NCBI GenBank assembly: GCA_023415495.1
Contig: JAEZKK010000023.1
Coordinates: forward strand, 124,001 to 188,000
Source: Bacteroidota bacterium
GTDB lineage: Bacteria; Bacteroidota; Bacteroidia; Bacteroidales; P3
Direction of reading: 5' to 3'
Length of the DNA: 64,000 nucleotides
A program made the translations under genes and the position numbers. Positions 9,093 through 17,155 of the stretch are shown piece by piece (position 1 is the first letter of the stretch; each line of letters begins with the position of its first letter). The notes below the pieces were generated by a model. That model saw only the letters and a program-made list of their open reading frames with translations, searched no databases and was not told where the DNA came from.

Positions 9093-9100
9093 TATCTTTG
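9093..9100 (+). promoter_or_regulatory. -7 element TATCTTTG for pabA
   Basis: Perfect TAnnTTTG, 27 bp before the pabA ATG at 9128. It overlaps an earlier in-frame ATG (9098), which is therefore not the start. Confidence 0.75.
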
Positions 9101-9127
9101 CTGAGCGAAATTAATTGTTTTTATACT

Positions 9128-9688
9128 ATGATTTTACTTGTAGATAATCAGGATAGCTTTGTTTATAATATAGTTGGCTTGCTTAAATGCTTCCCTCAAT
9201 TTGAGTTTGAAGTAAAAAAGAATAACCAATTAGACCTTTCTTCTATTAATAAATACTCCAAAATCATTCTTTCTCCAGGTCCAGGCATCCCTTCTGAGGC
9301 TGGGGATATGCTAAAGCTAATCGAAAAAACATATTCCACTCATCAAATCCTTGGAATCTGTCTTGGTCATCAAGCAATAGTTGAATTTTTTGGAGGAAGT
9401 ATTAAAAATATGCCTTTAGCTAAGCATGGTCATGCAAGCAAATTAAAAATCATTGATAATAAAGATATTCTTTTAAATAATCTACCTCCAAATCCTATTA
9501 TTGGAAGATATCATTCATGGGTTGCAGATAATGTTAATGAAGAATTAATAGTAAGCTCAGTAGATGAAGATAATAATATAATGAGCGTATACCACAAAAC
9601 CCACAATATCCACTCCCTCCAATTCCATCCCGAAAGCATAATAACCAACTGCGGAAAACAAATAATCTCAAACTGGTTAAACCAATAG
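9128..9688 (+). CDS. pabA: Aminodeoxychorismate synthase component II (glutamine amidotransferase)
   Basis: 186 residues from the ATG at 9128 (MILLVDNQDSFVYN), the normal class I glutamine amidotransferase length. The catalytic triad is visible: Cys78 in GICLGHQ, and His167 and Glu169 in LQFHPES. It supplies ammonia from glutamine to PabB. The same subunit can serve anthranilate synthase (TrpG) in some bacteria, but divergence from pabB-pabC and the absence of trp genes here point to folate. The first half of the family motif, SPGPGIPSEAGD, is intact. Confidence 0.88.
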   Translation: MILLVDNQDSFVYNIVGLLKCFPQFEFEVKKNNQLDLSSINKYSKIILSPGPGIPSEAGDMLKLIEKTYSTHQILGICLGHQAIVEFFGGSIKNMPLAKHGHASKLKIIDNKDILLNNLPPNPIIGRYHSWVADNVNEELIVSSVDEDNNIMSVYHKTHNIHSLQFHPESIITNCGKQIISNWLNQ

Positions 9689-9710
9689 CAATTCCCTATT
9701 CACCGCGTAT

Positions 9711-9740
9711 TTTGCGGAGATTATTTTCTTTTTGCGGAGA
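9711..9740 (+). repeat. Short direct repeat TTTGCGGAGA, 20 bp apart
   Basis: TTTGCGGAGA at 9711-9720 and again at 9731-9740, preceded by CCGCG at 9703. It lies between the pabA stop and element A and is GC-richer than its surroundings. It may be a small member of the same class of phased intergenic repeats. Confidence 0.5.
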
Positions 9741-9833
9741 ATAATTTGTATTTCATAGCATCGAATAAATTTATTTCACTTCTAATAAAAGAGAAAAAAT
9801 AGAGATTTTATACTCAAATTCAAATATTTTACT

Positions 9834-10090
9834 TATCTTTGCAAGTACAAGGAAATGAATTCGTTATTTCCTTGCCAAATCACCGAAATTTCTAAATCTA
9901 CATTATGGTAGCTACCATAACGCTGGTGTGGTAGGTACCATAAGGGGCGTGTGGTAGGTACCATAATGGTCGTATGGTAGCTACCATAGCGACTTTGAAA
10001 TCAAGAAAGAAAACTTTCTTTCTTGATTTCATTTCTTTCTTTCTTGATTTCAGTAAATTCTTTCTTGATTCTATTTTAATGAAATCAAGT
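9834..10090 (+). repeat. Composite phased-palindrome element A (promoter-like box, hairpin, 4 x 23 bp, 5 x 21 bp)
   Basis: Four parts in order. (1) TATCTTTG at 9834-9841. (2) A perfect 9-bp hairpin: CAAGGAAAT 9848-9856, ATTTCCTTG 9866-9874. (3) Four palindromes TGGTA-nn-TACCA at 9906-9917, 9929-9940, 9952-9963 and 9975-9986, exactly 23 bp apart, centres GC, GG, GG, GC, with 11-bp spacers of varied sequence. (4) Five TCAAG/CTTGA units starting at 10001, 10022, 10043, 10064 and 10085, exactly 21 bp apart, orientations -,+,+,+,-. Homologous to the elements at 23.2 and 44.1 kb. It lies between convergent genes, has no convincing ORF, and may be a transcribed non-coding element or a protein-binding array. 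Confidence 0.85.
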
Positions 10091-10158
10091 TTAAATTTAT
10101 ACTCTATTGGTATTATGAAATTGGAATGAAGATTAGCAAAGGTTTATGAAAACAAAAA

Positions 10159-10188
10159 AACGAAGAGGCTTTTTGGGGCTTCTTCGTT
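10159..10188 (-). terminator. Intrinsic terminator after the acyl-CoA ligase gene
   Basis: Near-perfect stem AACGAAGAGGC (10159-10169) with GCTTCTTCGTT (10178-10188). Read on the minus strand it is followed by a run of seven T. It lies about 43 bp beyond the stop of the gene ending at 10231. Confidence 0.85.
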
Positions 10189-10230
10189 TCTGTATTTTTT
10201 TGGTTAGTTTTTAGCTTTTAGGGCTGTAAA

Positions 10231-11835
10231 CTATTTGTATAGATGTCTTTTTATTTTAAGGGTTGCGGTTTTTTCGAATCCTTTTTTGGCTTCTACTACA
10301 AGGCTTAGTCTGGAAAAACGATTTAGTCTTTGGTTTGCGGAGTTCAATAATTCCTCGCTTATTATCTCTATCCTCTTTTGGGCATCATGCTTAAGCAAAT
10401 CTATTCTCTTCATTAGCTCTTCTTCGTTGAATTGAACCATGGCTATTAATTTGCCTTTTCTCTCTACAACTATCGATTCTAATACAAGTTTATTTTGATT
10501 TACAATCATTTCTATTTCCTCAGGATAGATATTCTCCCCACTTGCTCCTACTATTACATTCTTAATCCTTCCCTTAATCTCATAACGACCGTCTTTCTCT
10601 ATGGCCAAATCGCCGGTGCGAAGATATCCATCAGGAGTGAATGCCATTGCTGTTAATTCTTCTTCCTTATAATAGCCCTTCATCACATTAGGACCCTTAA
10701 CCTGAATTTCTCCCTCCATGGTTTGTGGGTTTATATCTCCTAATCTAACATCTACATCTACTAAAGGATAGCCTATTGTCTGCCAAGAAACCTGCTTTGG
10801 ATTAGCTCCAATTATCAAGGGTGCTGTTTCGGTAAGTCCATAACCAATTGCATAAGGGAAATGTCTTCCTAATCTTAAGAATAATTCTGTTTCTCCATCA
10901 AGCTTTGCTCCACCTATTCCGAAAAACCTTAGTCTTCCTCCAAAGGCTTCATAAAGCTTTTTCGCAGCCTTGCGATACATTATCCTCTTAAACACATAGC
11001 TTGTAAGCATTATTCTTCTAAGAGCTGTCTTTTCCAATTCTGGTTTAATAACAGTTTTATATGCCTTTTCAATTAATAGAGGAACAGAGAGCATTGTTGT
11101 TGGGCGAACTATCTTAACGCTTTCCATAAAGGTCTTGGCAACTGGGAGTTTATTATGAAAATAAACCGTAGAGCCATGCATAAGAGCAGTTAATAAACAA
11201 AGTGAGTTTTCAAGGGTATGTGAAAGAGGTAGAAGACTTAGGTAAACATCATCCTCTTGTAAGGTATGAATATGATGTACCTGAACTAATTGAGCTGCAA
11301 GATTGCCATGAGTAAGCATCACTCCCTTGCTATAACCTGTTGTCCCTGAGGTATAGATAATTACTGCTAAATCCTCTGGAGAAGGGATGGTCTTTACTCC
11401 CTTATTATTTATTTCTTTTGAGAAAAGAATTGAGTTGTCTTCTAAAGAAACAACTGTTTCAATATTCTTTAAATCCTTAAGGATGATTTTATCCTCATAA
11501 CGTTTCGATACAAAAACAAGCTTACTGTCGGAGTGATTAATACAAGTTGTAATCTCCTGTGGAGTAAACTCAGGCAAAAGAGGAACTGCAATAGCTCCCA
11601 TATCCACAATTGCCAAATAAGCCTCAGCCCATGCAGGAGAATTCTCTCCAAGCACAACAGCCTTATCCTGATAACCAATTCCCTGGTTAATCAGAATATC
11701 TTGTTTTATTAGAAGTTTTTCGTAAAATTCTGAGAATGTATAGGGCTTTTCACCAACAAAAGCCAGAAAAGGATTATTTGCAAAGGCTTTAATACTGTAA
11801 TTTAATACCTCATGCAGGGTTTTTGAATTTAACAT
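10231..11835 (-). CDS. AMP-dependent acyl-CoA ligase (long-chain fatty acid type)
   Basis: 534 residues from the ATG at 11835 (the preceding codon is TTG). It is an ANL-superfamily adenylating enzyme that activates an acyl substrate with ATP and couples it to CoA or a carrier protein. The ATP-binding P-loop YTSGTTGYSKGVMLTH lies near residue 162, and the A5 motif GYGLTETAPLI and the hinge region YLRTGDLAIEKDGRYEIKGR follow. Two adjacent membrane-affinity features (VYLSLLPLSHTLE, LLTALMHGSTVYFHNKLP) are typical of FadD/long-chain ligases. Chain-length specificity cannot be read from sequence. It appears monocistronic, with its own terminator. Confidence 0.88.
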   Translation of the reverse strand: MLNSKTLHEVLNYSIKAFANNPFLAFVGEKPYTFSEFYEKLLIKQDILINQGIGYQDKAVVLGENSPAWAEAYLAIVDMGAIAVPLLPEFTPQEITTCINHSDSKLVFVSKRYEDKIILKDLKNIETVVSLEDNSILFSKEINNKGVKTIPSPEDLAVIIYTSGTTGYSKGVMLTHGNLAAQLVQVHHIHTLQEDDVYLSLLPLSHTLENSLCLLTALMHGSTVYFHNKLPVAKTFMESVKIVRPTTMLSVPLLIEKAYKTVIKPELEKTALRRIMLTSYVFKRIMYRKAAKKLYEAFGGRLRFFGIGGAKLDGETELFLRLGRHFPYAIGYGLTETAPLIIGANPKQVSWQTIGYPLVDVDVRLGDINPQTMEGEIQVKGPNVMKGYYKEEELTAMAFTPDGYLRTGDLAIEKDGRYEIKGRIKNVIVGASGENIYPEEIEMIVNQNKLVLESIVVERKGKLIAMVQFNEEELMKRIDLLKHDAQKRIEIISEELLNSANQRLNRFSRLSLVVEAKKGFEKTATLKIKRHLYK

Positions 11836-11997
11836 CAAATATATTTTGGTTCATACTAAGCTACTTAAGAATAAGTAACCTTATTAAATCTACTGCAAAG
11901 AAACGAATAATTTGTGATATGTAGTATACTTTTAATCTTGAGACTACACATATAACTATTTTTAGGCTTTCGAGAAAGGATTAAACAAAAAGAAAAA

Positions 11998-12035
11998 GCC
12001 TTAGGAAAAATCTAATATTTTATGTCTCCTAAGGC
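11998..12035 (-). terminator. Intrinsic terminator of the panC-ftcD operon
   Basis: Arms GCCTTAGGA (11998-12006) and TCCTAAGGC (12027-12035), a perfect 9-bp stem. On the minus strand it is followed by a T-rich tract. It starts 27 bp after the ftcD stop. Confidence 0.85.
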
Positions 12036-12061
12036 TAATTATTAAATATCTAATATGTTTC

Positions 12062-13762
12062 TTATTCGCTTATTTGCTTTAAAACTATATCGGTATATTC
12101 TTTTTCAAGTTTATCAGCTTCTTTTACTAATTTCTCAGCTTTTGAAAGTATATCATTAACAAAAGCTTTATCATCTAATGAAGATGCATTAATTTTCATA
12201 TTCATAAAGGCTCCATAACAAGCTGTTCTTGCACAAAGAATACCTACTGCAGCATCGGTTACTGAATTTGGATTACCTACTTTAACCATTGCAATACATA
12301 GTTCAAATACTTCAAAGCTTTTGCAAAGAGTACGGTAAGGTATTTCTATTGCATATTTTGTTGCATCTTGAATTGCTTGTTTTCTTGCTGCTTTTTCTTC
12401 ATCAGTTTTCTTTGGGAGAGAGAATGCATCCATAATTAAATTAAAAGAATGAGTATCCTCATCAACAAGATAGTTTAATTCATCCTTAAGGGCTTGACCT
12501 TTCTCAGCCCAAATAGAAAACTCTTCCCATCTTTCATCCCAACCAGATTTATGAGAAGAAAGGTTTGCAACCATTGTCCCTAACGATGCTCCTAAAGCTC
12601 CAACATAAGCAGCGATAGAACCACCACCAGGAGCTGGACTCTCAGAAGCAGTCTCATCAGCAAAGTCTTTGCATGTCATATCAACAAGTTTCTTAGTCTT
12701 GTTTTCTGATTCAATCATATACTCAATAATCTTTTCACCAGGATTAAATGGTTTTAAATCATCAAGACCCATTGATTTTATTGCAATATTAATTAGTTCT
12801 TTCTCAGAAACTCCTAAAGAGCGTTGTTGCTTTGCTAAATAATACTTACCTGCATCGATTAAACAACTCTTTGGAACAAGACCAACTATCTCAACTCCAC
12901 TAACTCTAATACCTCTTTTTGCAGCCTTATCAACTACTTCATCAAAACATATATGTAAAGGAGTTTGGGTAATATCTGTAATATTCATTGAAACCTGAGC
13001 AATGCCATACTCCTCGATAAACCAACCAATAGCTTTAGTTCCTTTAAGAGTTCCTGGGATCATTACTGGGTTACCATTTTCGTCTTTCAAAGGTTTTCCA
13101 TTTGGTTTTCCTCCCTCTCTTGCAGGGCGTCCTTTTTCTCTAACATCGAAAGCAATTGCATTAGCTCTACGAGTTGAAGTAGTATTAAGGTTATAGTTTA
13201 CAGCTATAAGGAAATTACGTGCAGAAATTGCAGTTGCTCCACTTTGTGCTATACTATCATTCCATTTGTTTGGTCCAAAGCAAGGCTTCCATTCAATAGT
13301 TTCTATTCTTTGTTTTAATGCCTCATACTCTCCTTGACGACAAGAAGCAAGGTTTCTTCTCTTTGGTTCAAAACAAGCATTTTCGTAGCAGTAAACTGGT
13401 ATACCAAGCTCACTTCCTACTCTCTCTCCTAAAGCTCTTGCATATTCGACTACCTCTTCCATGGTAATATTAGATACTGGAATCATTGGGCAAACATCAG
13501 TAGCTCCAAAACGAGGATGGTCTCCATGATGATTTCTCATATCTATTAGTTCTGCAGCTTTCTTTATAACTCTAAAAGCTGCCTCACTAACAGGTCCTGG
13601 CTCTCCAACAAAGGTAATAACTGTACGATTGGTAGTTGCACCTGGGTCAACATCCAAAAGTCTAACCCCTTCAACCTTTTCGATTTCATCAGTAACCTGT
13701 TTAATAATATTCATATCTCTTCCCTCAGAAATATTGGGAACGCATTCAATAATTTTCTTCAT
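12062..13762 (-). CDS. ftcD: Bifunctional glutamate formimidoyltransferase / formimidoyl-THF cyclodeaminase
   Basis: 566 residues. Residues 1-300 are the transferase, which moves the formimino group from N-formimidoyl-L-glutamate to tetrahydrofolate; the catalytic His82 is visible in HGDHPRFGATD. Residues about 365-560 are the cyclodeaminase (ETASESPAPGGGSIAAY, a glycine-rich folate site), which releases ammonia and makes 5,10-methenyl-THF. This is the last stage of histidine degradation. The fusion, as in mammals, is common in Bacteroidales. No hutH or hutU is in the window, but folD, pabABC and ribD also sit here. Probably last in an operon with panC (28-bp gap). Confidence 0.93.
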   Translation of the reverse strand: MKKIIECVPNISEGRDMNIIKQVTDEIEKVEGVRLLDVDPGATTNRTVITFVGEPGPVSEAAFRVIKKAAELIDMRNHHGDHPRFGATDVCPMIPVSNITMEEVVEYARALGERVGSELGIPVYCYENACFEPKRRNLASCRQGEYEALKQRIETIEWKPCFGPNKWNDSIAQSGATAISARNFLIAVNYNLNTTSTRRANAIAFDVREKGRPAREGGKPNGKPLKDENGNPVMIPGTLKGTKAIGWFIEEYGIAQVSMNITDITQTPLHICFDEVVDKAAKRGIRVSGVEIVGLVPKSCLIDAGKYYLAKQQRSLGVSEKELINIAIKSMGLDDLKPFNPGEKIIEYMIESENKTKKLVDMTCKDFADETASESPAPGGGSIAAYVGALGASLGTMVANLSSHKSGWDERWEEFSIWAEKGQALKDELNYLVDEDTHSFNLIMDAFSLPKKTDEEKAARKQAIQDATKYAIEIPYRTLCKSFEVFELCIAMVKVGNPNSVTDAAVGILCARTACYGAFMNMKINASSLDDKAFVNDILSKAEKLVKEADKLEKEYTDIVLKQISE

Positions 13763-13790
13763 AGCGATTAATATTTTATTATCTATTTAT

Positions 13791-14630
13791 TTAATAATAT
13801 CTTATTACATCAATAAGTCTTACTCCGTCAAGCCATAGTGCTACACAGCCCACTACTCCATTTTCTGTTCTTTGAGTAATTGGCTCGAGTGTTTTTGCAT
13901 CTACAATTTCAAAGTATTCAAGCTCAAAATCCTTTACTAATTTGAATTCATTTATTACAAAGCTCTTAATCTGAGAAATAGATATATTCTCACTTAGTGA
14001 ATATGACTTTCTTAGAATTGCATTTATCCTTGGTGCTATCTCTCTTGCAGAGGCTGATAGTCTTTGATTTCTACTACTCATTGCAAGCCCATCTTCTTCT
14101 CTTACAATTGGGCAAGCTACTATCTCTACTCCAAGATCAAGGTTATTGACCATTGCTTTAATAATAGTCAATTGTTGGAAATCCTTTTCGCCAAAATATG
14201 CTTTATTTGGGTTTATCCAATTAAATAACCTACTTACAATTATTGCTACTCCACGGAAATGACCAGGTCTTTGCTCCCCTTCCATTACCTTATCCAAATT
14301 ACCAAAATCAAATTCTTCTGTTGGTTCTTGAGCATATACTTCTTCAGCCTTTGGATAAAACAAATAATCACAACCAATACTTTCTAATTTATTAGAATCT
14401 GCATCAATATCTCTTGGATACTTTTCTAAATCCTCTGGGTTATTGAATTGAATAGGATTAACAAATACACTTACAATAAGTATATCATTTTCATCTTTTG
14501 CTCTTTGCATTAAAGTTAGATGTCCTTTATGTAGGGCACCCATAGTCGGCACAAAACCAATAGTTTTATTATCAAGCCTTAAAGCTCTTGATATTTCTGT
14601 AATCTCTTGAATAGAATTTATTATTTTCAT
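13791..14630 (-). CDS. panC: Pantothenate synthetase
   Basis: 279 residues, standard length. It condenses pantoate and beta-alanine using ATP, via pantoyl-adenylate, to pantothenate, the CoA precursor. The nucleotidyltransferase HIGH-type motif is in PTMGALHKGH (28-37), and the second motif region AMSSRNQRLS corresponds to the KMSKS-like loop. The AYFGEKDFQQL motif is typical of PanC. panB, panD and panE are not nearby. It lies between the holin-like gene (60 bp upstream) and ftcD (28 bp downstream), all on the minus strand. Confidence 0.95.
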   Translation of the reverse strand: MKIINSIQEITEISRALRLDNKTIGFVPTMGALHKGHLTLMQRAKDENDILIVSVFVNPIQFNNPEDLEKYPRDIDADSNKLESIGCDYLFYPKAEEVYAQEPTEEFDFGNLDKVMEGEQRPGHFRGVAIIVSRLFNWINPNKAYFGEKDFQQLTIIKAMVNNLDLGVEIVACPIVREEDGLAMSSRNQRLSASAREIAPRINAILRKSYSLSENISISQIKSFVINEFKLVKDFELEYFEIVDAKTLEPITQRTENGVVGCVALWLDGVRLIDVIRYY

Positions 14631-14668
14631 CTAATATGTATATGTCAAATTTAAACGAAATGTTTATT

Positions 14669-14693
14669 GGGCAAACGCAAGGCATTGCCCCTA
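14669..14693 (-). repeat. Dispersed-type hairpin abutting a stop codon
   Basis: GGGCAA (14669-14674) pairs with TTGCCC (14685-14690). Read on the minus strand this is GTAGGGGCAATGCC followed by TTGCGTTTGCCC, a string resembling short GC-rich hairpin repeats seen between genes in many bacterial genomes. The TAG stop of the gene at 14691 lies inside the repeat's GTAGGGG start. Confidence 0.55.
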
Positions 14694-15197
14694 CTTGTCT
14701 TCATCACTGATATCTTCGTAATCGGTAAATCCGCTCTCAATATCATTATCATTTTTATTGATATTACCTTGATTTATTCCTTCTTCAAACTGTTTCTTAA
14801 CTCTTCTAATCTTTTCTGGGATTTCTAATAGAAAAGCAATTAGTGTTATAATAATACTAAAGAAAAATGCACCTGTAAATCCATTTACACTAAATCTATC
14901 TCCCAACAAGAAATCTGCAAAAAGAATAATCAGTGCATTTAATACAAGGTTGAAAAGCCCTAATGACAAAACCATAATTGGCAAGGAAAAGAGGATTAGT
15001 ATTGGTTTAATAAATGCATTTAAAAGACTTATAACTATTGCAGCAAGAATAGCTGAAGTGAATCCAGAAATTTCTGCAAAAGAAAATAAATAAGTAGTAA
15101 TAATTATTGAAAGGCTCATTATCAAAACCTTTGTCCAAAATCTAATACTCGTAAAAGAGGGTTTCTCCCCTCCAAACTTAAAATGAAATTTAGCCAT
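14691..15197 (-). CDS. Phage holin family 4-like membrane protein
   Basis: 168 residues with four hydrophobic segments (about 24-42, 45-67, 70-92, 103-125), including SAILAAIVISLLNAFIKPIL and the conserved LFNLVLNALIILFADFLLG. This fits the small four-helix membrane family annotated as mycobacterial 4-TMS phage holin (PF04020), widespread in bacterial chromosomes outside prophages; its function is unknown. The C-terminal 40 residues are charged and acidic (IESGFTDYEDISDEDK) and probably cytoplasmic. Nothing around it suggests a phage. It has a clear promoter at 15223 and probably leads the panC-ftcD transcript. Confidence 0.8.
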   Translation of the reverse strand: MAKFHFKFGGEKPSFTSIRFWTKVLIMSLSIIITTYLFSFAEISGFTSAILAAIVISLLNAFIKPILILFSLPIMVLSLGLFNLVLNALIILFADFLLGDRFSVNGFTGAFFFSIIITLIAFLLEIPEKIRRVKKQFEEGINQGNINKNDNDIESGFTDYEDISDEDK

Positions 15198-15222
15198 CTA
15201 AATCAATGTTTAAAACAATTTG

Positions 15223-15230
15223 CAAAGATA
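15223..15230 (-). promoter_or_regulatory. -7 element TATCTTTG for the holin-like gene and panC-ftcD
   Basis: Perfect TAnnTTTG on the minus strand, 25 bp before the ATG at 15197. Confidence 0.7.
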
Positions 15231-15312
15231 ACGCATTAATAGCTTATATCATATATCTATTTTGTTTTATTATAAATTCCACCACCCAAAATAAAATTGA
15301 TAAAAGAAAGAT

Positions 15313-15422
15313 GAAAATGGATCAAAGAGATAGAAAACTAACTCTAAGATATACGAAAATAGATCTAAGAGATAGGAAAATAGATCTAAGAGATAGCTAT
15401 CTTAACAAAGATGTTAATTAAC
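15313..15422. repeat. Phased array G: four 21-bp units with AGATCT core
   Basis: Four 21-bp units at 15313-15333, 15334-15354, 15355-15375 and 15376-15396. The last two are identical (GAAAATAGATCTAAGAGATAG), and the others are diverged. They are followed by the palindrome GTTAATTAAC (15413-15422). The reverse complement matches the region 32668-32760 in order (GTTAATTAAC, GTTAAGA, CTATCTCTT, GAGTTAGTTTTCT), so the two loci share ancestry. Because 21 is a multiple of three, the array reads through as a 71-codon ORF (15206-15421) with a repeated D-R/L-R-D pattern, which I consider accidental. It lies between divergent promoters. Confidence 0.7.
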
Positions 15423-15490
15423 ACTGACAAAATAATTCTAAATTCTATCTGAATAATATAATTATCCATGTTGAATTGCATCTAAAAGAT

Positions 15491-15498
15491 TATCTTTG
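15491..15498 (+). promoter_or_regulatory. -7 element TATCTTTG for hydF
   Basis: Perfect TAnnTTTG, 39 bp before the ATG at 15538. It overlaps a false in-frame ATG at 15496. Confidence 0.75.
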
Positions 15499-15537
15499 CA
15501 AAATAGGATATCTAAATTACTTTTAATTCATTTTTCT

Positions 15538-16767
15538 ATGATTGGGAACAAAGGAAAAGAAAACAAACCACATATTGGTTTTTTCGGGAGATGTAATGTT
15601 GGGAAAAGCTCTATTATCAATAGTTTTATTGGTCAAGAAGTATCGATAATTAGCCCAGAGGCTGGTACAACGACCGACACTGTTAAGAAAACTATGGAGA
15701 TAAGTGGGATTGGTCCGGTAATTCTTATTGATACTGCTGGTTTGGATGATGAAACCTTGTTAGGAAAGAAAAGAGTCGAAAAAACTATGGAGGTGTTTAA
15801 ATTGATTGACCTCTGTGTGATAATTATATGTAATAATAAATTCTCAACCTACGAAGAAGAAATTATTAATCAATGCAATAGATTTAAGATTCCATATATT
15901 TTTGTTTATAATAAGCAGGATATTGAGCCAATTGATAATGAATTGGAAAGAGAATTAAAGACAAAATACTTAGTTGATATTATTATTACTCAAGCAAACA
16001 AAGAGAGAAAAGAGAGTGGAATTGAGAAGTTGAATAATAGTATAAAGAAAAACCTACCTAAGAATTCATATCAAGACAAAGGAATATTGGATGGGATAAT
16101 TAAACCTAATTCAATTGTACTTCTTGTAACCCCTATCGACTCTTCTGCTCCAAGCGGAAGAATGATTCTTCCACAAGTTCAATTAATAAGAGATGTTCTT
16201 GACCATGATTCAATAAATATTGTAGTTAAGGAAACACAATTAAAAGAGGCTTTGAGAATCTACCCTAAGCCAGATTTAGTAATTACAGACTCCCAAGCCT
16301 TTGAATTTGTAAGTAAAATAGTAAGTGAAGATATTCCACTTACAAGTTTTTCTATAGTATTAGCAAGACTAAAGGGAGAATTTGATGAGTATTTGAAGGG
16401 CACAAAAGAAATTGAGAACCTAAGAGATGGGGATAGAATACTTATGTTAGAGAGTTGTTCTCATCAAAGCTCATGTGAGGATATTGGGAGGGTTAAGCTA
16501 CCTGCTTGGATAAGAAAATATACTGGGAAGAAATTAGAATTTGATGCAGTTGCAGGGTTAAACAAAATTGAAAGACCAATTAAAGACTATGCAATGGTTA
16601 TTCAATGTGGAGGATGTATGGTTACTTCAAAACAGTTATCCTCAAGACTTGCTCCCGCAATTGAACAAGGAGTGCCTGTAAGCAATTATGGAATATGTAT
16701 TGCCTATCTTAATGGCATATTCCATAGAGCTATCAAGATTTTTACTTCTAATATAAATGCAGTATAA
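15538..16767 (+). CDS. hydF: [FeFe] hydrogenase H-cluster maturation GTPase
   Basis: 409 residues from the ATG at 15538, the usual HydF length. HydF is the scaffold on which the 2Fe subcluster made by HydE and HydG is assembled before transfer to the hydrogenase. Visible are the P-loop GRCNVGKS (17-24), DTAGLDD (switch II) and NKQD (guanine specificity). The C-terminal iron-sulfur site is CSHQ (Cys307, His309) followed after 47 residues by CGGC (Cys357, Cys360), matching the HydF CxHx(46-53)CxxC pattern. No hydA, hydE or hydG lies in the window, so the partners must be elsewhere. The gene implies anaerobic hydrogen metabolism. Confidence 0.92.
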   Translation: MIGNKGKENKPHIGFFGRCNVGKSSIINSFIGQEVSIISPEAGTTTDTVKKTMEISGIGPVILIDTAGLDDETLLGKKRVEKTMEVFKLIDLCVIIICNNKFSTYEEEIINQCNRFKIPYIFVYNKQDIEPIDNELERELKTKYLVDIIITQANKERKESGIEKLNNSIKKNLPKNSYQDKGILDGIIKPNSIVLLVTPIDSSAPSGRMILPQVQLIRDVLDHDSINIVVKETQLKEALRIYPKPDLVITDSQAFEFVSKIVSEDIPLTSFSIVLARLKGEFDEYLKGTKEIENLRDGDRILMLESCSHQSSCEDIGRVKLPAWIRKYTGKKLEFDAVAGLNKIERPIKDYAMVIQCGGCMVTSKQLSSRLAPAIEQGVPVSNYGICIAYLNGIFHRAIKIFTSNINAV

Positions 16768-16788
16768 ATTATTTTTTATATCTTTGAC

Positions 16789-16796
16789 ACTTTAAA
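16789..16796 (+). promoter_or_regulatory. -7 element TATCTTTG for the lipoprotein pair
   Basis: Perfect TAnnTTTG, 20 bp before the ATG at 16817 and 21 bp after the hydF stop. Confidence 0.7.
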
Positions 16797-16816
16797 CCAG
16801 AGTTTACTTTAGAATA

Positions 16817-17155
16817 ATGAAGAAAATAATATTATTATCACTCTCCCTAATTATTTTTGGTTGCAGTAATGACCTTTACAAATATCATGACTACGACAAT
16901 TTAGTCTATGCTTATGGCAAGGGGAAGCTTCAAGATAGGGAAATAAAGCGTCTTAGCAGACAATACGAAAAAATAGTAACCCAACCAAAAGGCAAAAGAA
17001 AAGTCCCAGCTCCAGGAGTTTGCATCGACTATGCTTACTTGCTTTACATTACAGATAAAAAAGATAAGGCTCTGGAAATGCTGAATAAAGAGATTATTCT
17101 TTATCCAGAGAGCGAAACATATGTGAATAAACTAAAACAGGAACTTGGACTATGA
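16817..17155 (+). CDS. DUF4810-like lipoprotein
   Basis: 112 residues with a lipoprotein signal (SLIIFGC, acylated Cys16). The rest matches what I know of DUF4810: an aromatic DLYKYHDYDNLVYAYG start, a basic linker KGKRKVPAPGV, then a TPR-like helical hairpin (DYAYLLYITDKKDKALEMLNKEI). In Neisseria and related bacteria this family is encoded next to a DUF799/GNA1162 lipoprotein and a CsgG-like protein, proposed to form an outer-membrane secretion or envelope complex. Here the DUF799 gene follows with a 4-bp ATGA overlap, but no CsgG gene is adjacent. Confidence 0.72.
   Translation: MKKIILLSLSLIIFGCSNDLYKYHDYDNLVYAYGKGKLQDREIKRLSRQYEKIVTQPKGKRKVPAPGVCIDYAYLLYITDKKDKALEMLNKEIILYPESETYVNKLKQELGL

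Noticed and set aside
9098..9130. Upstream start codons for pabA and likewise at 4409, 15496 and 60682
   Set aside because: Each of these ATG codons lies in or at the end of a TATCTTTG promoter box, and the next in-frame ATG begins the conserved protein.
9906..9986. CRISPR-like repeat-spacer structure in element A
   Set aside because: Repeats of 12 bp and spacers of 11 bp are far too short, spacers are partly shared between loci, and no cas gene is present.
11836..11843. TATATTTG on the minus strand as promoter of the acyl-CoA ligase
   Set aside because: It directly abuts the ATG at 11835, so transcription would begin inside the coding region.
14691..15197. Prophage remnant suggested by the holin-like name
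   Set aside because: No phage gene nearby; this family is a common chromosomal membrane protein.
15206..15421. 71-codon ORF with a repeated D-R/L-R-D pattern
   Set aside because: It is explained by the 21-bp array; the first half is unrelated and covers the minus-strand promoter of the holin-like gene. No start signal of its own.
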